Assembly (NCBI GenBank): GCA_903932695.1
Contig: CAIZGZ010000178.1
Coordinates: 1-9,437, forward strand
Length of the DNA: 9,437 nt
Direction of reading: 5' to 3'
DNA from: an uncultured Actinomycetes bacterium
GTDB lineage: Bacteria > Actinomycetota > Actinomycetes > Nanopelagicales > Nanopelagicaceae
Shown here: positions 1-9,101 of the stretch, piece after piece
How positions within the stretch are numbered: the stretch's first letter is position 1
Layout of the letters: the number at the start of each line of letters is the position of its first letter
Notes under the pieces: generated by a model
What the model was told of the DNA's origin: nothing
The model's database searches: none
The model's input: only the letters and a program-made list of their open reading frames with translations
Program-made: the position numbers and the translations under genes

Positions 1-1193
1 AAATCAACATCGCAGTGACGGTCGATGAGAACTTAGAGTTAGATCCAACTCCACAAGAGGTTGTCGATGAGACACCGCTTGATCTCGCCCCACAAAGTTT
101 TGTGAAGAGTGGAACTGGTCGCGACCATGATTACCTCGATAAGAAAACTCCGGTTGAGCAATCACAACTCAACCCTCGATATATTTTTGAGACCTTTGTT
201 ATCGGGGCATCGAACCGTTTTGCTCACGCCGCAGCAGTTGCGGTCGCTGAAGCTCCAGCTAAGGCGTACAACCCACTTTTTATCTATGGTGAATCTGGAC
301 TAGGTAAAACTCACTTGTTACACGCTATTGGTGCGTATGCAAAAGAGTTATATGGTGGCGTTCGAGTTCGTTATGTATCATCTGAAGAGTTTACAAACGA
401 CTTTATTAATTCGATCCGTGACGATAAAGCCAGTGTTTTTCAACGTCGGTATCGTGATCTAGATGTATTGCTCGTTGATGATATTCAGTTCTTAGAGAAT
501 AAAGAGCGGACTCAAGAAGAGTTCTTCCACACTTTTAATACGTTGTATAACGCAAACAAGCAGATCGTGATTTCAAGTGATCGCCCACCAAAACAACTCA
601 CTACTCTTGAAGATCGACTTCGTAGTCGATTTGAGTGGGGATTGATCACCGACATTCAACCTCCAGAGCTTGAGACCCGTATCGCGATTCTTCGTAAGAA
701 AGCCGCGCAAGATAAATTAAATGCTCCGGATGATGTCCTTGAATACATCGCATCCAAGATCTCTTCTAATATCCGTGAGTTGGAAGGTGCGTTAATTCGC
801 GTTACCGCTTTCGCCTCTCTCAACCGCCAACCTGTTGATATGGGCTTAGCTGAGATTGTCTTAAAGGATTTAATTCCTGATCAAGCCGGCCCTGAGATCA
901 CCGCTTCCACCATCATGGCTCAGACCGCCTCGTATTTCAGTCTCACTCTTGAAGATCTCTGTGGCACATCTCGAAGTCGGGTTTTGGTGAACGCCCGCCA
1001 GATCGCCATGTACCTCTGCCGTGAACTCACAGAGCTCTCCCTCCCTAAGATTGGTCAGACTTTTGGCGGCCGCGATCACACAACCGTGATGCACGCCGAT
1101 CGGAAGATCCGCCAACTGATGGCTGAGCGCCGCTCGATCTATAACCAGGTTACCGAGCTCACCAACCGAATCAAGCTCCAATCTAAGAGTTAA
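1..1193 (+). CDS. dnaA: Chromosomal replication initiator protein DnaA (5' partial)
   Basis: DnaA is the AAA+ ATPase that binds DnaA boxes, melts oriC and recruits the replicative helicase. The reading frame is open to the left edge. A GTG at 15 could be read as a start, but it gives only 392 residues, while DnaA is usually about 450-500. The residues encoded just before it (INIA) look like the last strand of domain I, so I treat the gene as truncated by the window. Counting from that GTG, an acidic variable linker (about 1-50) leads into the AAA+ domain. This has Walker A GESGLGKT (92-99), Walker B VLLVDD (151-156), the arginine-finger segment DRLRSRF (200-206) and the sensor II motif NIRELEGAL (252-260). 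The C-terminal DNA-binding signature [11 protein letters not shown] is at 351-361. The stop is TAA at 1191-1193. The oriC region and dnaN follow, as expected. The promoter lies outside the window. Confidence 0.97.
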   Translation, partial: INIAVTVDENLELDPTPQEVVDETPLDLAPQSFVKSGTGRDHDYLDKKTPVEQSQLNPRYIFETFVIGASNRFAHAAAVAVAEAPAKAYNPLFIYGESGLGKTHLLHAIGAYAKELYGGVRVRYVSSEEFTNDFINSIRDDKASVFQRRYRDLDVLLVDDIQFLENKERTQEEFFHTFNTLYNANKQIVISSDRPPKQLTTLEDRLRSRFEWGLITDIQPPELETRIAILRKKAAQDKLNAPDDVLEYIASKISSNIRELEGALIRVTAFASLNRQPVDMGLAEIVLKDLIPDQAGPEITASTIMAQTASYFSLTLEDLCGTSRSRVLVNARQIAMYLCRELTELSLPKIGQTFGGRDHTTVMHADRKIRQLMAERRSIYNQVTELTNRIKLQSKS

Positions 1194-1197
1194 CAGC

Positions 1198-1206
1198 TGT
1201 GGATAA
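1198..1206 (-). promoter_or_regulatory. DnaA box, perfect consensus
   Basis: The plus strand reads TGTGGATAA, so the minus strand is TTATCCACA, an exact match to the DnaA-box consensus TTATNCACA. It begins 5 bp after the dnaA stop codon. Confidence 0.85.
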
Positions 1207-1208
1207 CT

Positions 1209-1217
1209 TGGGGATAA
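1209..1217 (-). promoter_or_regulatory. Degenerate DnaA box
   Basis: The plus strand reads TGGGGATAA, so the minus strand is TTATCCCCA, one mismatch from TTATCCACA. It has the same orientation as the perfect box 11 bp to its left, about one helical turn away, which would place both on one face of the DNA. A weaker related site (TTATCCAGT on the minus strand) follows at 1230-1238. Confidence 0.5.
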
Positions 1218-1308
1218 ATGGCGGTTTTTACTGGATAAACCGGCGAAATTTGTGGGGTGGTGTGGGTAGGTAGCACGAAGAGAGCGGTTCGGTGGGAGTT
1301 AACCCCAG

Positions 1309-1317
1309 TTCTCCACA
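1309..1317 (+). promoter_or_regulatory. Degenerate DnaA box
   Basis: TTCTCCACA differs from TTATCCACA at one position. A second, weaker site (CTTTCCACA, two mismatches) starts 10 bp further on at 1319. The spacing between the two is again close to one helical turn. Confidence 0.5.
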
Positions 1318-1372
1318 CCTTTCCACACAGCTGTGGTGAGAGAGTTTCCGCTCATGACCTGCGATTTCGTGG

Positions 1373-1381
1373 TTATCCACA
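1373..1381 (+). promoter_or_regulatory. DnaA box, perfect consensus, next to AT-rich region
   Basis: TTATCCACA is an exact consensus match. It is the last recognisable box before the AT-rich stretch starting near 1401. A high-affinity box in this position would be expected to anchor the DnaA filament that opens the duplex. That role is inferred from other bacterial origins. Confidence 0.85.
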
Positions 1382-1400
1382 GAAAAGTGCGCTGGTTACT

Positions 1401-1470
1401 ACGAATACCTTTAATTACATAGATTTTAAGAATTAACAGGAAGAACTAAACCTATCTAGACTTATTCATA
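1401..1470. other. AT-rich stretch, candidate DNA unwinding element
   Basis: By hand count 52 of these 70 bases are A or T, clearly above the flanking DNA, and the block 1411-1440 reaches 24 of 30. It lies about 20 bp beyond the perfect DnaA box at 1373-1381, the usual position of an unwinding element relative to boxes. The same bases include a candidate dnaN promoter, so part of the AT richness may reflect that instead. Confidence 0.5.
1433..1462 (+). promoter_or_regulatory. Candidate dnaN promoter
   Basis: A -35-like TTAACA (1433-1438, one mismatch to TTGACA) and a -10-like TAGACT (1457-1462, fitting the actinobacterial TANNNT pattern) are separated by 18 bp. Transcription would start near 1469, giving a 5' leader of about 22 nt that contains the purine-rich ribosome binding site GAGAGAG at 1476-1482. 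It is inferred from consensus only. Confidence 0.45.
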
Positions 1471-1490
1471 CTCAAGAGAGAGTAGTTGCT

Positions 1491-2618
1491 ATGAAGTTTG
1501 TTGTTGAGCCCGGCGAGTTGGTCGATGCCGTTAATTGGGTTGCCCGCAGCCTCTCTACCCGCCCCATCAAACCCGAGCTCCTAGGAATCATGATCGATGT
1601 CGATACCTCGATCACTCTCACTGGATCTGATTTAGAGACCTCAACCAAAGCAATTCTTAAAGCCGATATCTCATCAAAAGGAAAGGTCCTTGTCCCAGGA
1701 CGTCTCTTGGCTGAGATCGCTCGATCTCTTCCTAATAAACCGATTACCTTTGTTCTAGATGGAACTCGAGTCTTAGTAACCGCGGGCTCCGCCAAGTTCA
1801 CTTTGCCAACTCTCTCCGTCAATGAATACCCAAATCTGCCAGAGCTACCAGAGACAGCAGGCTTGATTACCAGCGATCTCTTTACCACCGCAGTCAACCA
1901 AGTTGCTATCGCTGCCGGAAAAGATGACTCACTCCCAACCCTCACCGGTGTTCACATTGAAATTAATAAAAATAACATCACATTGGCAGCGACCGATCGT
2001 TATCGTCTAGCTGTCCGCGAACTTACTTGGCAAGCCAAAGATGGAAATATCGAAGTAAATACTTTGGTCCGCGCTCGCACACTCGCAGATGCCGCCAAAT
2101 CACTCACTACACATTCACAAGTAACTCTCGCACTATCACCGGTAGCATCGAACGAAAAACTCATTGGTTTTATCTCTGAATTAAAAACAATGACATCTCG
2201 TACCCTCGACGGTACCTTCCCACCATTTAAACACCTACTACCGTCAGAGTCGGTTGCACAAGCGGTTATTGAAGTAGCGCCCTTTCTTGATTCGGTCCGT
2301 CGTGTTGCACTTGTCACCGATAAGACAGTTCCGCTTCGTTTGATCTTCTCCCATAACTCGCTCCAACTAGAAGCTGGCGCGGGTGAAGAAGCACAAGCCA
2401 CCGAAGAGCTAGCAATTATTTACAATGGCGAAGATATTAATATCGCTTTTAACCCAACATATCTCACCGATGGTCTTCAAGCGATCAACGCACCATTTGT
2501 GCAGATCGATTTCACCGGAGCAAGCAAACCCGCTGTCCTCACAGGTAAAGCAGAACTTAACGGCTCGAAGGATGAGTCCTACAAGTATCTCCTTATGCCT
2601 ATGCGATACAGCTCTTAA
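1491..2618 (+). CDS. dnaN: DNA polymerase III subunit beta (sliding clamp)
   Basis: DnaN dimerises into a ring around DNA, tethers the replicative polymerase and serves as a docking platform for repair and replication proteins. The product is 375 residues, the normal length for three repeated clamp domains (roughly 1-120, 125-245 and 250-375). Family hallmarks are the conserved ATDRYRLAVRE segment (167-177), which contributes to the partner-binding pocket, and the C-terminal YKYLLMPMR (365-373), equivalent to the VMPMRL tail of the E. coli clamp. The ATG at 1491 is supported by GAGAGAG 8 nt upstream and by the N-terminus MKFVVEPGELVDAV, which aligns with the start of actinobacterial clamps. 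The gene follows oriC and appears to head a dnaN-recF-dciA operon. The stop TAA is at 2616-2618, 5 nt before recF. Confidence 0.97.
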   Translation: MKFVVEPGELVDAVNWVARSLSTRPIKPELLGIMIDVDTSITLTGSDLETSTKAILKADISSKGKVLVPGRLLAEIARSLPNKPITFVLDGTRVLVTAGSAKFTLPTLSVNEYPNLPELPETAGLITSDLFTTAVNQVAIAAGKDDSLPTLTGVHIEINKNNITLAATDRYRLAVRELTWQAKDGNIEVNTLVRARTLADAAKSLTTHSQVTLALSPVASNEKLIGFISELKTMTSRTLDGTFPPFKHLLPSESVAQAVIEVAPFLDSVRRVALVTDKTVPLRLIFSHNSLQLEAGAGEEAQATEELAIIYNGEDINIAFNPTYLTDGLQAINAPFVQIDFTGASKPAVLTGKAELNGSKDESYKYLLMPMRYSS

Positions 2619-2623
2619 TTAGT

Positions 2624-3736
2624 GTGTACCTTTCACATCTATCGCTTAAGAACTTTCGTTCCTATGGCGAGTTAGAACTCCCACTCACTCAGGGCGTCAC
2701 CATCTTTCTAGGCAAGAATGGTGAAGGTAAGACCAACATCGTTGAATCGATGCTCTATCTCGCCTTCCTCTCTTCACACCGCACCTCGTCAGATCAACCA
2801 CTAGTTCGACTCGGTGAGAACTCTGCATACATCCGCGCCCGAATTGTGAACGATGAGCGAGATTTATTAGTAGAACTTGAGATCAATGCCGAGAAGGCGA
2901 ACCGGGCTCGCATCAATCAAAATCCAGTCCGCTCCCAAAAAGAGTTATTTGGCGCCTTAGTCTGCGTCTACTTCTCACCAGAAGATCTTGATTTAGTGAG
3001 AGGCGATCCAGCCGAACGTCGTCGTTTTATCGACCAACTTATTACCTTACGCAACCCTCGAATGGCAGGCGTTATCTCGGATTATGATCGAGCGGTACGC
3101 CAACGTAACTCACTCTTAAAAACTCGATCGCATAGCTCATCACTACAGTCATGGGATGAACAAGTTGCTTTATACGGCGGAGAGATCATCGCCGCCAGAT
3201 TAAATCTATTAAATGAGTTCACTCCAGTTTTCACAGATGTCTACCGCGAGATCTCAACTAAAAAACCGGCAACAATCGGGTACAAATCGAGTATCGATAA
3301 CCCAACCACATCACCACAAGCTAACTCCGAGATTATTCTTCAAAAAATGAACGAGATTAAATTTCAAGAGTTAGAACGCGGCCTCACACTTGTCGGCCCG
3401 CACCGAGATGACCTACTTCTTCAACTAGGAGATCATCTAGTTAAAGGCTACGCCAGCCATGGTGAATCATGGTCGATCGCTCTCTCACTTAAACTCGCCT
3501 CGTATCAACTTCTTCGAGAAGAAGGCGCTCAACCAATTTTGATTTTAGATGATGTCTTCTCGGAGCTCGATGAAGAGCGGCGTGACCAATTGGTCGCACT
3601 CGCCCACTCCGCGGAACAGACTTTTGTGACGGTTGCGGTGGCATCAGATCTACCAGCCGATCTCACCGGCACCACCTATCAAGTAAAAAGTGGTTCGGTG
3701 AAAATAATAAAGACTGGTGTGGTTGACGATGAGTGA
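2624..3736 (+). CDS. recF: DNA replication and repair protein RecF
   Basis: RecF is an SMC-like ATPase that, with RecO and RecR, helps load RecA at single-strand gaps and stalled forks. The 370-residue product has the usual family length. It carries Walker A GKNGEGKT (30-37), the ABC-type signature region SHGESWSIALSLK (278-290), and Walker B with D-loop ILILDDVFSELD (305-316). I chose the GTG at 2624 because it gives MYLSHLSLKNFRSY, the conserved RecF N-terminal strand. There is no convincing Shine-Dalgarno sequence, and the dnaN stop is only 5 nt upstream, so translation is probably coupled to dnaN. In many actinobacteria gnd lies between dnaN and recF, but here it is absent. The 3' end overlaps dciA by 8 nt. 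Confidence 0.97.
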   Translation: MYLSHLSLKNFRSYGELELPLTQGVTIFLGKNGEGKTNIVESMLYLAFLSSHRTSSDQPLVRLGENSAYIRARIVNDERDLLVELEINAEKANRARINQNPVRSQKELFGALVCVYFSPEDLDLVRGDPAERRRFIDQLITLRNPRMAGVISDYDRAVRQRNSLLKTRSHSSSLQSWDEQVALYGGEIIAARLNLLNEFTPVFTDVYREISTKKPATIGYKSSIDNPTTSPQANSEIILQKMNEIKFQELERGLTLVGPHRDDLLLQLGDHLVKGYASHGESWSIALSLKLASYQLLREEGAQPILILDDVFSELDEERRDQLVALAHSAEQTFVTVAVASDLPADLTGTTYQVKSGSVKIIKTGVVDDE

Positions 3737-4214
3737 AGCAAGTAACAAAAGAGATTTTGCGCGCGAGCTTTATAAGAATTGGCGCTCCCACTCACGCAAA
3801 TCTAAATTCTCGAACCAAACTGGAATAGGAGTGGGTGACGAAGAACGGGTCCATGTAGAAGATCCACAGAAACTCGAGTTACTTCTCACCGAACTTATGG
3901 ATCAACGAGATTGGCGCCAAGGCATTGCCGAAGGCACCCTCTTCACGGAATGGGTCAGTATCGTCGGCAGCGAGATCGCTTCCCACGCCACCCCAGTCTC
4001 ACTCGACGATGGGCTCTTAACCCTTCAAACCACATCGACCGCTTGGGCTACCCAGATGAAGCTCATCTCCCACCAGCTCCTCAAAACCATCACCCAATCG
4101 GCCCCTGGAGCGCTTGTGGATGAGATCGCGGTGATCGGCCCGGAGGCGCCAAGCTGGAAGAAGGGGATCCGCTCAATAAAGAACGCTAGAGGCCCTCGAG
4201 ATACCTACGGGTGA
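3729..4214 (+). CDS. dciA: DciA-type helicase loader/operator (DUF721 protein)
   Basis: DUF721 proteins of the DciA family interact with the replicative helicase DnaB and replace DnaC/DnaI loaders in most bacteria. In actinobacteria the gene sits between recF and gyrB, as here. Starting at ATG 3729 the product is 161 residues: a basic, polar N-terminus (about 1-45), a DUF721 core (about 48-120) with the conserved LFTEWVSIVG (71-80) and TTSTAWATQM (101-110) segments, and a C-terminal tail with GPEAPSWKKG and the terminal GPRDTYG, typical of actinobacterial members. A GTG at 3717 would add four residues, but I prefer the ATG because it gives the compact overlap ATGAGTGA with the recF stop, typical of translational coupling. 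No membrane segment or signal peptide is visible. The helicase-loading role is inferred from the family. Confidence 0.92.
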   Translation: MSEASNKRDFARELYKNWRSHSRKSKFSNQTGIGVGDEERVHVEDPQKLELLLTELMDQRDWRQGIAEGTLFTEWVSIVGSEIASHATPVSLDDGLLTLQTTSTAWATQMKLISHQLLKTITQSAPGALVDEIAVIGPEAPSWKKGIRSIKNARGPRDTYG

Positions 4215-4280
4215 GAGAGCCAGTACTCACCTACAACTTATCTCGGAAATCGGCTGAGATAAGTGCCTGACGGCTTTTTT
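4209..4280 (+). terminator. Tandem hairpins plus T-tract after dciA (candidate terminator)
   Basis: Hairpin 1 pairs 4209-4215 with 4226-4232 (7 bp including one G-U, 10-nt loop) and covers the dciA stop codon. Hairpin 2 pairs 4236-4246 with 4254-4264 (11 bp including one G-U, 7-nt loop). A short GCC-TGAC-GGC element (4265-4274) follows, running directly into T6 at 4275-4280. The mini-stem could be extended by pairing 4261-4263 with 4276-4278 across a T-T mismatch, which would compete with the 3' arm of hairpin 2. The position at the end of dciA and before the gyrB leader suggests transcription termination or attenuation. Function is not proven. Confidence 0.6.
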
Positions 4281-4306
4281 CGCTGGTTCTAGCGCCGCTT
4301 TCCCAC

Positions 4307-4312
4307 TAGGAT
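4307..4312 (+). promoter_or_regulatory. Possible gyrB promoter -10 element
   Basis: TAGGAT fits the actinobacterial -10 pattern TANNNT and lies downstream of the presumed dciA terminator. No good -35 hexamer is found 16-18 bp upstream; the best is the weak TGGTTC at 4284-4289. Use of this element would give a gyrB leader of about 85 nt. The call is tentative. Confidence 0.3.
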
Positions 4313-4355
4313 AAAGCCCTACTCCCCGCTAAAACGGCCTCAATCAGCTTTTAAG

Positions 4356-6380
<2,025 letters not shown>

Positions 6381-6381
6381 C

Positions 6382-8886
6382 ATGGATGATCGTTTTCAAG
6401 AAGGTATGGATACAGAGAAGATCGAGACAGTCGATCTTCAAGTTGAGATGGCGCGCAGCTATCTCGATTACGCGATGTCGGTTATCGTCGGCCGCGCACT
6501 TCCAGATGTTCGAGATGGATTAAAGCCGGTTCATCGCCGCGTTCTCTACGCGATGTTTGATGCGGGATACCGCCCAGATAAGGGCTACTACAAATCTTCT
6601 CGTATCGTCGGTGATGTGATGGGTAACTATCACCCACACGGAGATACAGCTATTTATGACGCTGTCGTGCGTCTTGCCCAATTCTGGTCGCTTCGATATC
6701 CACTCATCGACGGCAACGGAAACTTTGGTAGCCCGGGTAACGACCCAGCTGCTGCGATGCGTTACACCGAAGCAAAGCTCGCACCACTCGCTATGGAGAT
6801 GATGCGCGATATCGATGAAGATACCGTCAACTTCATTCCAAACTACGATGGCCGTTCCCAAGAACCAACCGTTCTCCCAAGTCGATTCCCTAATCTGCTC
6901 GTCAATGGTTCGGCTGGTATCGCTGTTGGTATGGCGACCAACATCCCACCACATAACCTTACCGAGATTATTGCCGCAACCGCGTGGGCGCTAGAGAATC
7001 CAGATGCATCTCCCGAAGAGACGCTCGAGAAACTTCTCACCATTGTTAAAGGTCCAGATTTCCCAACCAAAGCTCTCATCGTTGGCCGCCAAGGAATTGA
7101 AGATGCATATCGCACCGGCCGCGGCTCCATCATCATGCGCGCAGTTGTTGAGATCGAAGAGATTAATAAGCGCACCTGTTTAGTTGTTACCGAACTTCCT
7201 TATCAAGTTAACCCAGATAACCTCGCGCTGAAGATCGCCGAACTGGTTAAAGATGGCAAGATCAAAGGAATCGCGGATGTTCGCGACGAAGGCAATGAGC
7301 GTTTAGGTCAACGTTTAGTGATTGTCCTTCGCAACGACGCCACCCCTAAAGTCGTTCTTAACAATCTCTACAAGCAGACCCAACTCCAAGATTCATTTGG
7401 CGCAAATATGTTGGCTTTGGTTGATGGCGTACCTCGCACTCTTCGCCTTGATGAGTTCATTCGTTATTACATCGAACACCAAGTTGAAGTCATTGTTCGT
7501 CGCACCCGCTACCGTTTAGCAGAACGCGAGAAGCGCGCACATATTTTGCGCGGTTACCTCAAAGCACTCGACGCCCTAGATGCGGTTATCGCCTTAATCC
7601 GTGCGAGTAAGACCCCAGAAGAGGCCCGTACTGGCTTGATGGCCCTGCTCGAAGTAGATGAGATCCAAGCCAATGCAATCTTGGATATGCAACTCCGCCG
7701 TATCGCAGCGCTTGAGCGCCAGAAGATAAACGACGAGTATGACGCGCTGATGGCGGAGATAGTTGTCCTCAACGAGATCTTGGCCAGTGAAGCAAAGCAA
7801 CGCGAAATCATTAAGAGCGAACTCCTTGAACTTGGCGAGAAGTATGCGGATGAACGCCGCACCCAAATCGTCTTAGCGGAATCAGATCTCTCAGTTGAAG
7901 ATCTCATCCCCGACCAAGAAGTAGTCGTGACTATTACTCGCAGCGGTTATTCAAAGCGCACACGTGCTGATTTGTATCGCGCACAACGTCGCGGCGGTAA
8001 AGGCGTGAAAGGTGCAGCTCTTAAACAAGATGATCTCGTTGATCACTTCTTTATTGCATCAACTCACGATTGGCTGCTCTTCTTCACAAACAAAGGTCGC
8101 GTCTATCGTCTGAAAGTGCATGAGTTGCCAGATGCCGGTCGTGATGCGCGCGGACAACATGTTGCCAACCTCTTAGAGTTCAAACCAGATGAGACGATCG
8201 CACAAGTGATCTCATTGCGCGGATATCAAGATGCTGCCTATTTGGTTATCGCAACAAAATCTGGAATGGTGAAGAAATCACCGTTGTCAGAATATGACTC
8301 ACCACGCTCTGGTGGCTTAATCGCGATCAACCTCAAAGAAAACGATGAGGTCGTCTCGTCAGCACTCGTCTCACACGATGATGAGATTCTCCTCGTCTCC
8401 AAAAACGGCATGTCACTCCGTTTCTCTGCCAGCGATGAATCGATTCGCGCGATGGGTCGTTCTACATCTGGTGTGATCGGTATGAAGTTCCGCGGTGATG
8501 ATGAGCTCCTCACAATGGCTGCTATTAGCGGCACGAGTGATGATCAATTTGTCTTCACGGCAACAGATGGTGGCTATGCCAAGCGCACTCCACTTGATGA
8601 ATACCGTGAACAAGCTCGCGGTGGCATTGGAGTCAAAGCCGCCAAGATCGATGAGGGTTCTCGCGGTGTGTTAGTAGGCGCGATGATCGTCCAACCAGGA
8701 GATGAGATCTTGGCGATTACCTCAGGCGGTGTTGTCATGCGCACGCCAGTCGAAGAGATCCGTGAGACCAGCAGAGATACGCTCGGCGTCCGCCTCGTGA
8801 ATCTCGACGCTGGCACCTCGGTCGTCTCGATCACCCAAGTCAAGGATTCCGTCCCCGAGACCCCCATTTTGGGAGATCAGGAATAG
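6382..8886 (+). CDS. gyrA: DNA gyrase subunit A
   Basis: GyrA cuts and rejoins DNA through a covalent 5'-phosphotyrosyl link and wraps DNA on its C-terminal domain. The 834-residue product has the family's usual length. The winged-helix breakage domain carries the catalytic pair R127-Y128 in [10 protein letters not shown] and the quinolone-determining segment [10 protein letters not shown] (84-93). The tower and coiled-coil follow (about residues 360-500). The C-terminal beta-pinwheel (about 510-815) begins with the canonical GyrA box QRRGGKG (535-541), needed for DNA wrapping and negative supercoiling. Later blades carry weaker versions such as QARGGIG (744-750), with recurring [19 protein letters not shown] and [19 protein letters not shown] units. 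The GyrA box argues for gyrase rather than ParC. There is no obvious terminator in the 61 nt before tRNA-Ile, so read-through into the tRNAs is possible. The DUF3566 gene common after actinobacterial gyrA is missing. Confidence 0.98.
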   Translation: MDDRFQEGMDTEKIETVDLQVEMARSYLDYAMSVIVGRALPDVRDGLKPVHRRVLYAMFDAGYRPDKGYYKSSRIVGDVMGNYHPHGDTAIYDAVVRLAQFWSLRYPLIDGNGNFGSPGNDPAAAMRYTEAKLAPLAMEMMRDIDEDTVNFIPNYDGRSQEPTVLPSRFPNLLVNGSAGIAVGMATNIPPHNLTEIIAATAWALENPDASPEETLEKLLTIVKGPDFPTKALIVGRQGIEDAYRTGRGSIIMRAVVEIEEINKRTCLVVTELPYQVNPDNLALKIAELVKDGKIKGIADVRDEGNERLGQRLVIVLRNDATPKVVLNNLYKQTQLQDSFGANMLALVDGVPRTLRLDEFIRYYIEHQVEVIVRRTRYRLAEREKRAHILRGYLKALDALDAVIALIRASKTPEEARTGLMALLEVDEIQANAILDMQLRRIAALERQKINDEYDALMAEIVVLNEILASEAKQREIIKSELLELGEKYADERRTQIVLAESDLSVEDLIPDQEVVVTITRSGYSKRTRADLYRAQRRGGKGVKGAALKQDDLVDHFFIASTHDWLLFFTNKGRVYRLKVHELPDAGRDARGQHVANLLEFKPDETIAQVISLRGYQDAAYLVIATKSGMVKKSPLSEYDSPRSGGLIAINLKENDEVVSSALVSHDDEILLVSKNGMSLRFSASDESIRAMGRSTSGVIGMKFRGDDELLTMAAISGTSDDQFVFTATDGGYAKRTPLDEYREQARGGIGVKAAKIDEGSRGVLVGAMIVQPGDEILAITSGGVVMRTPVEEIRETSRDTLGVRLVNLDAGTSVVSITQVKDSVPETPILGDQE

Positions 8887-8947
8887 TCGGGTAACCTTCA
8901 CCACTCGCACATGAATTCTTCTGCCGAAAGTCAGAGGGTGCATATGC

Positions 8948-9022
8948 GGGCCTGTAGCTCAGCCTGGTTAGAGCGCTTCCCTGATAAGGAAGAGGTCGGA
9001 GGTTCAAGTCCTCCCAGGCCCA
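8948..9022 (+). tRNA. tRNA-Ile (anticodon GAT)
   Basis: The 75-nt gene folds into a complete cloverleaf. The acceptor GGGCCTG (8948-8954) pairs with CAGGCCC (9015-9021). The D stem is GCTC/GAGC (8957-8960 with 8971-8974). The anticodon stem CTTCC/GGAAG encloses the loop CTGATAA (8981-8987) with anticodon GAT at 8983-8985. The variable loop has 5 nt. The T arm is GGAGG-TTCAAGT-CCTCC (8998-9014). The discriminator is A9022, and no CCA is encoded, so CCA must be added enzymatically. The GAT anticodon reads the ATC and ATT isoleucine codons. The gene lies 61 nt after gyrA, and that gap shows no convincing promoter or terminator. GCATATGC (8940-8947) immediately before the tRNA is palindromic. Confidence 0.98.
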
Positions 9023-9024
9023 CT

Positions 9025-9068
9025 AGATTTCGTAACTTAACTGCTTGTCAGATAAGGTTACGAAATCT
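9025..9068 (+). terminator. Long hairpin between tRNA-Ile and tRNA-Ala
   Basis: Bases 9025-9036 (AGATTTCGTAAC) and 9057-9068 (GTTACGAAATCT) form a perfect 12-bp stem. It extends by a G-U pair (9037/9056) and a T-A pair (9038/9055). The 16-nt loop can fold further through CTG/CAG (9041-9043 with 9049-9051). The stem starts only 2 nt after the mature tRNA-Ile end. No T-run follows, so this is not a classical intrinsic terminator, but actinobacteria often use hairpins without U-tracts. Alternatives are an RNase III or tRNA-processing site, or a recombination or attachment sequence. The fold is certain by inspection; the role is inferred. Confidence 0.5.
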
Positions 9069-9101
9069 TAACCGGCAAGAAAATTTAATACCTGCAGTTA
9101 C

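Larger units (their letters stand above)
1194..1490. other. Putative chromosomal replication origin (oriC), dnaA-dnaN intergenic region
   Basis: These 297 non-coding bases lie between dnaA and dnaN, the usual site of oriC in actinobacteria. They contain perfect DnaA boxes at 1198-1206 (minus orientation) and 1373-1381 (plus orientation). Boxes with one mismatch lie at 1209-1217 (minus) and 1309-1317 (plus). Weaker two-mismatch matches lie at 1230-1238 (minus) and 1319-1327 (plus). A G-rich tract occupies 1254-1270, a perfect palindrome lies at 1326-1335, and an AT-rich stretch (about 74% A+T) covers 1401-1470. Right-hand boxes read plus and left-hand boxes read minus. The identification rests on position and box content. 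Part of the origin could also lie upstream of dnaA, outside the window. Confidence 0.85.

Noticed and set aside
15..17. GTG at 15 as the true dnaA start
   Set aside because: It would remove all of domain I and give an unusually short DnaA. The frame is open to the window edge, and the codons before it resemble the end of domain I.
1397..1408. TAC-TAC-GAA-TAC triplets after the perfect DnaA box as DnaA-trios
   Set aside because: The triplets do not match the known DnaA-trio pattern (middle A on the bound strand) in any consistent register, and only four units are present.
1472..1945. 157-codon minus-strand reading frame opposite dnaN
   Set aside because: It lies antisense to a clearly conserved gene, has no recognisable domain and is a by-product of dnaN codon use. 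The same holds for the antisense frames opposite gyrB and gyrA.
3717..3719. GTG at 3717 as the dciA start
   Set aside because: It adds only four residues (MWLT), has no better ribosome binding site, and increases the overlap with recF. The ATG at 3729 is more plausible, though the GTG is not excluded.
3911..4123. 70-codon plus-strand frame inside dciA
   Set aside because: It is an alternative frame of the conserved DUF721 coding sequence, without recognisable protein features or a start signal.
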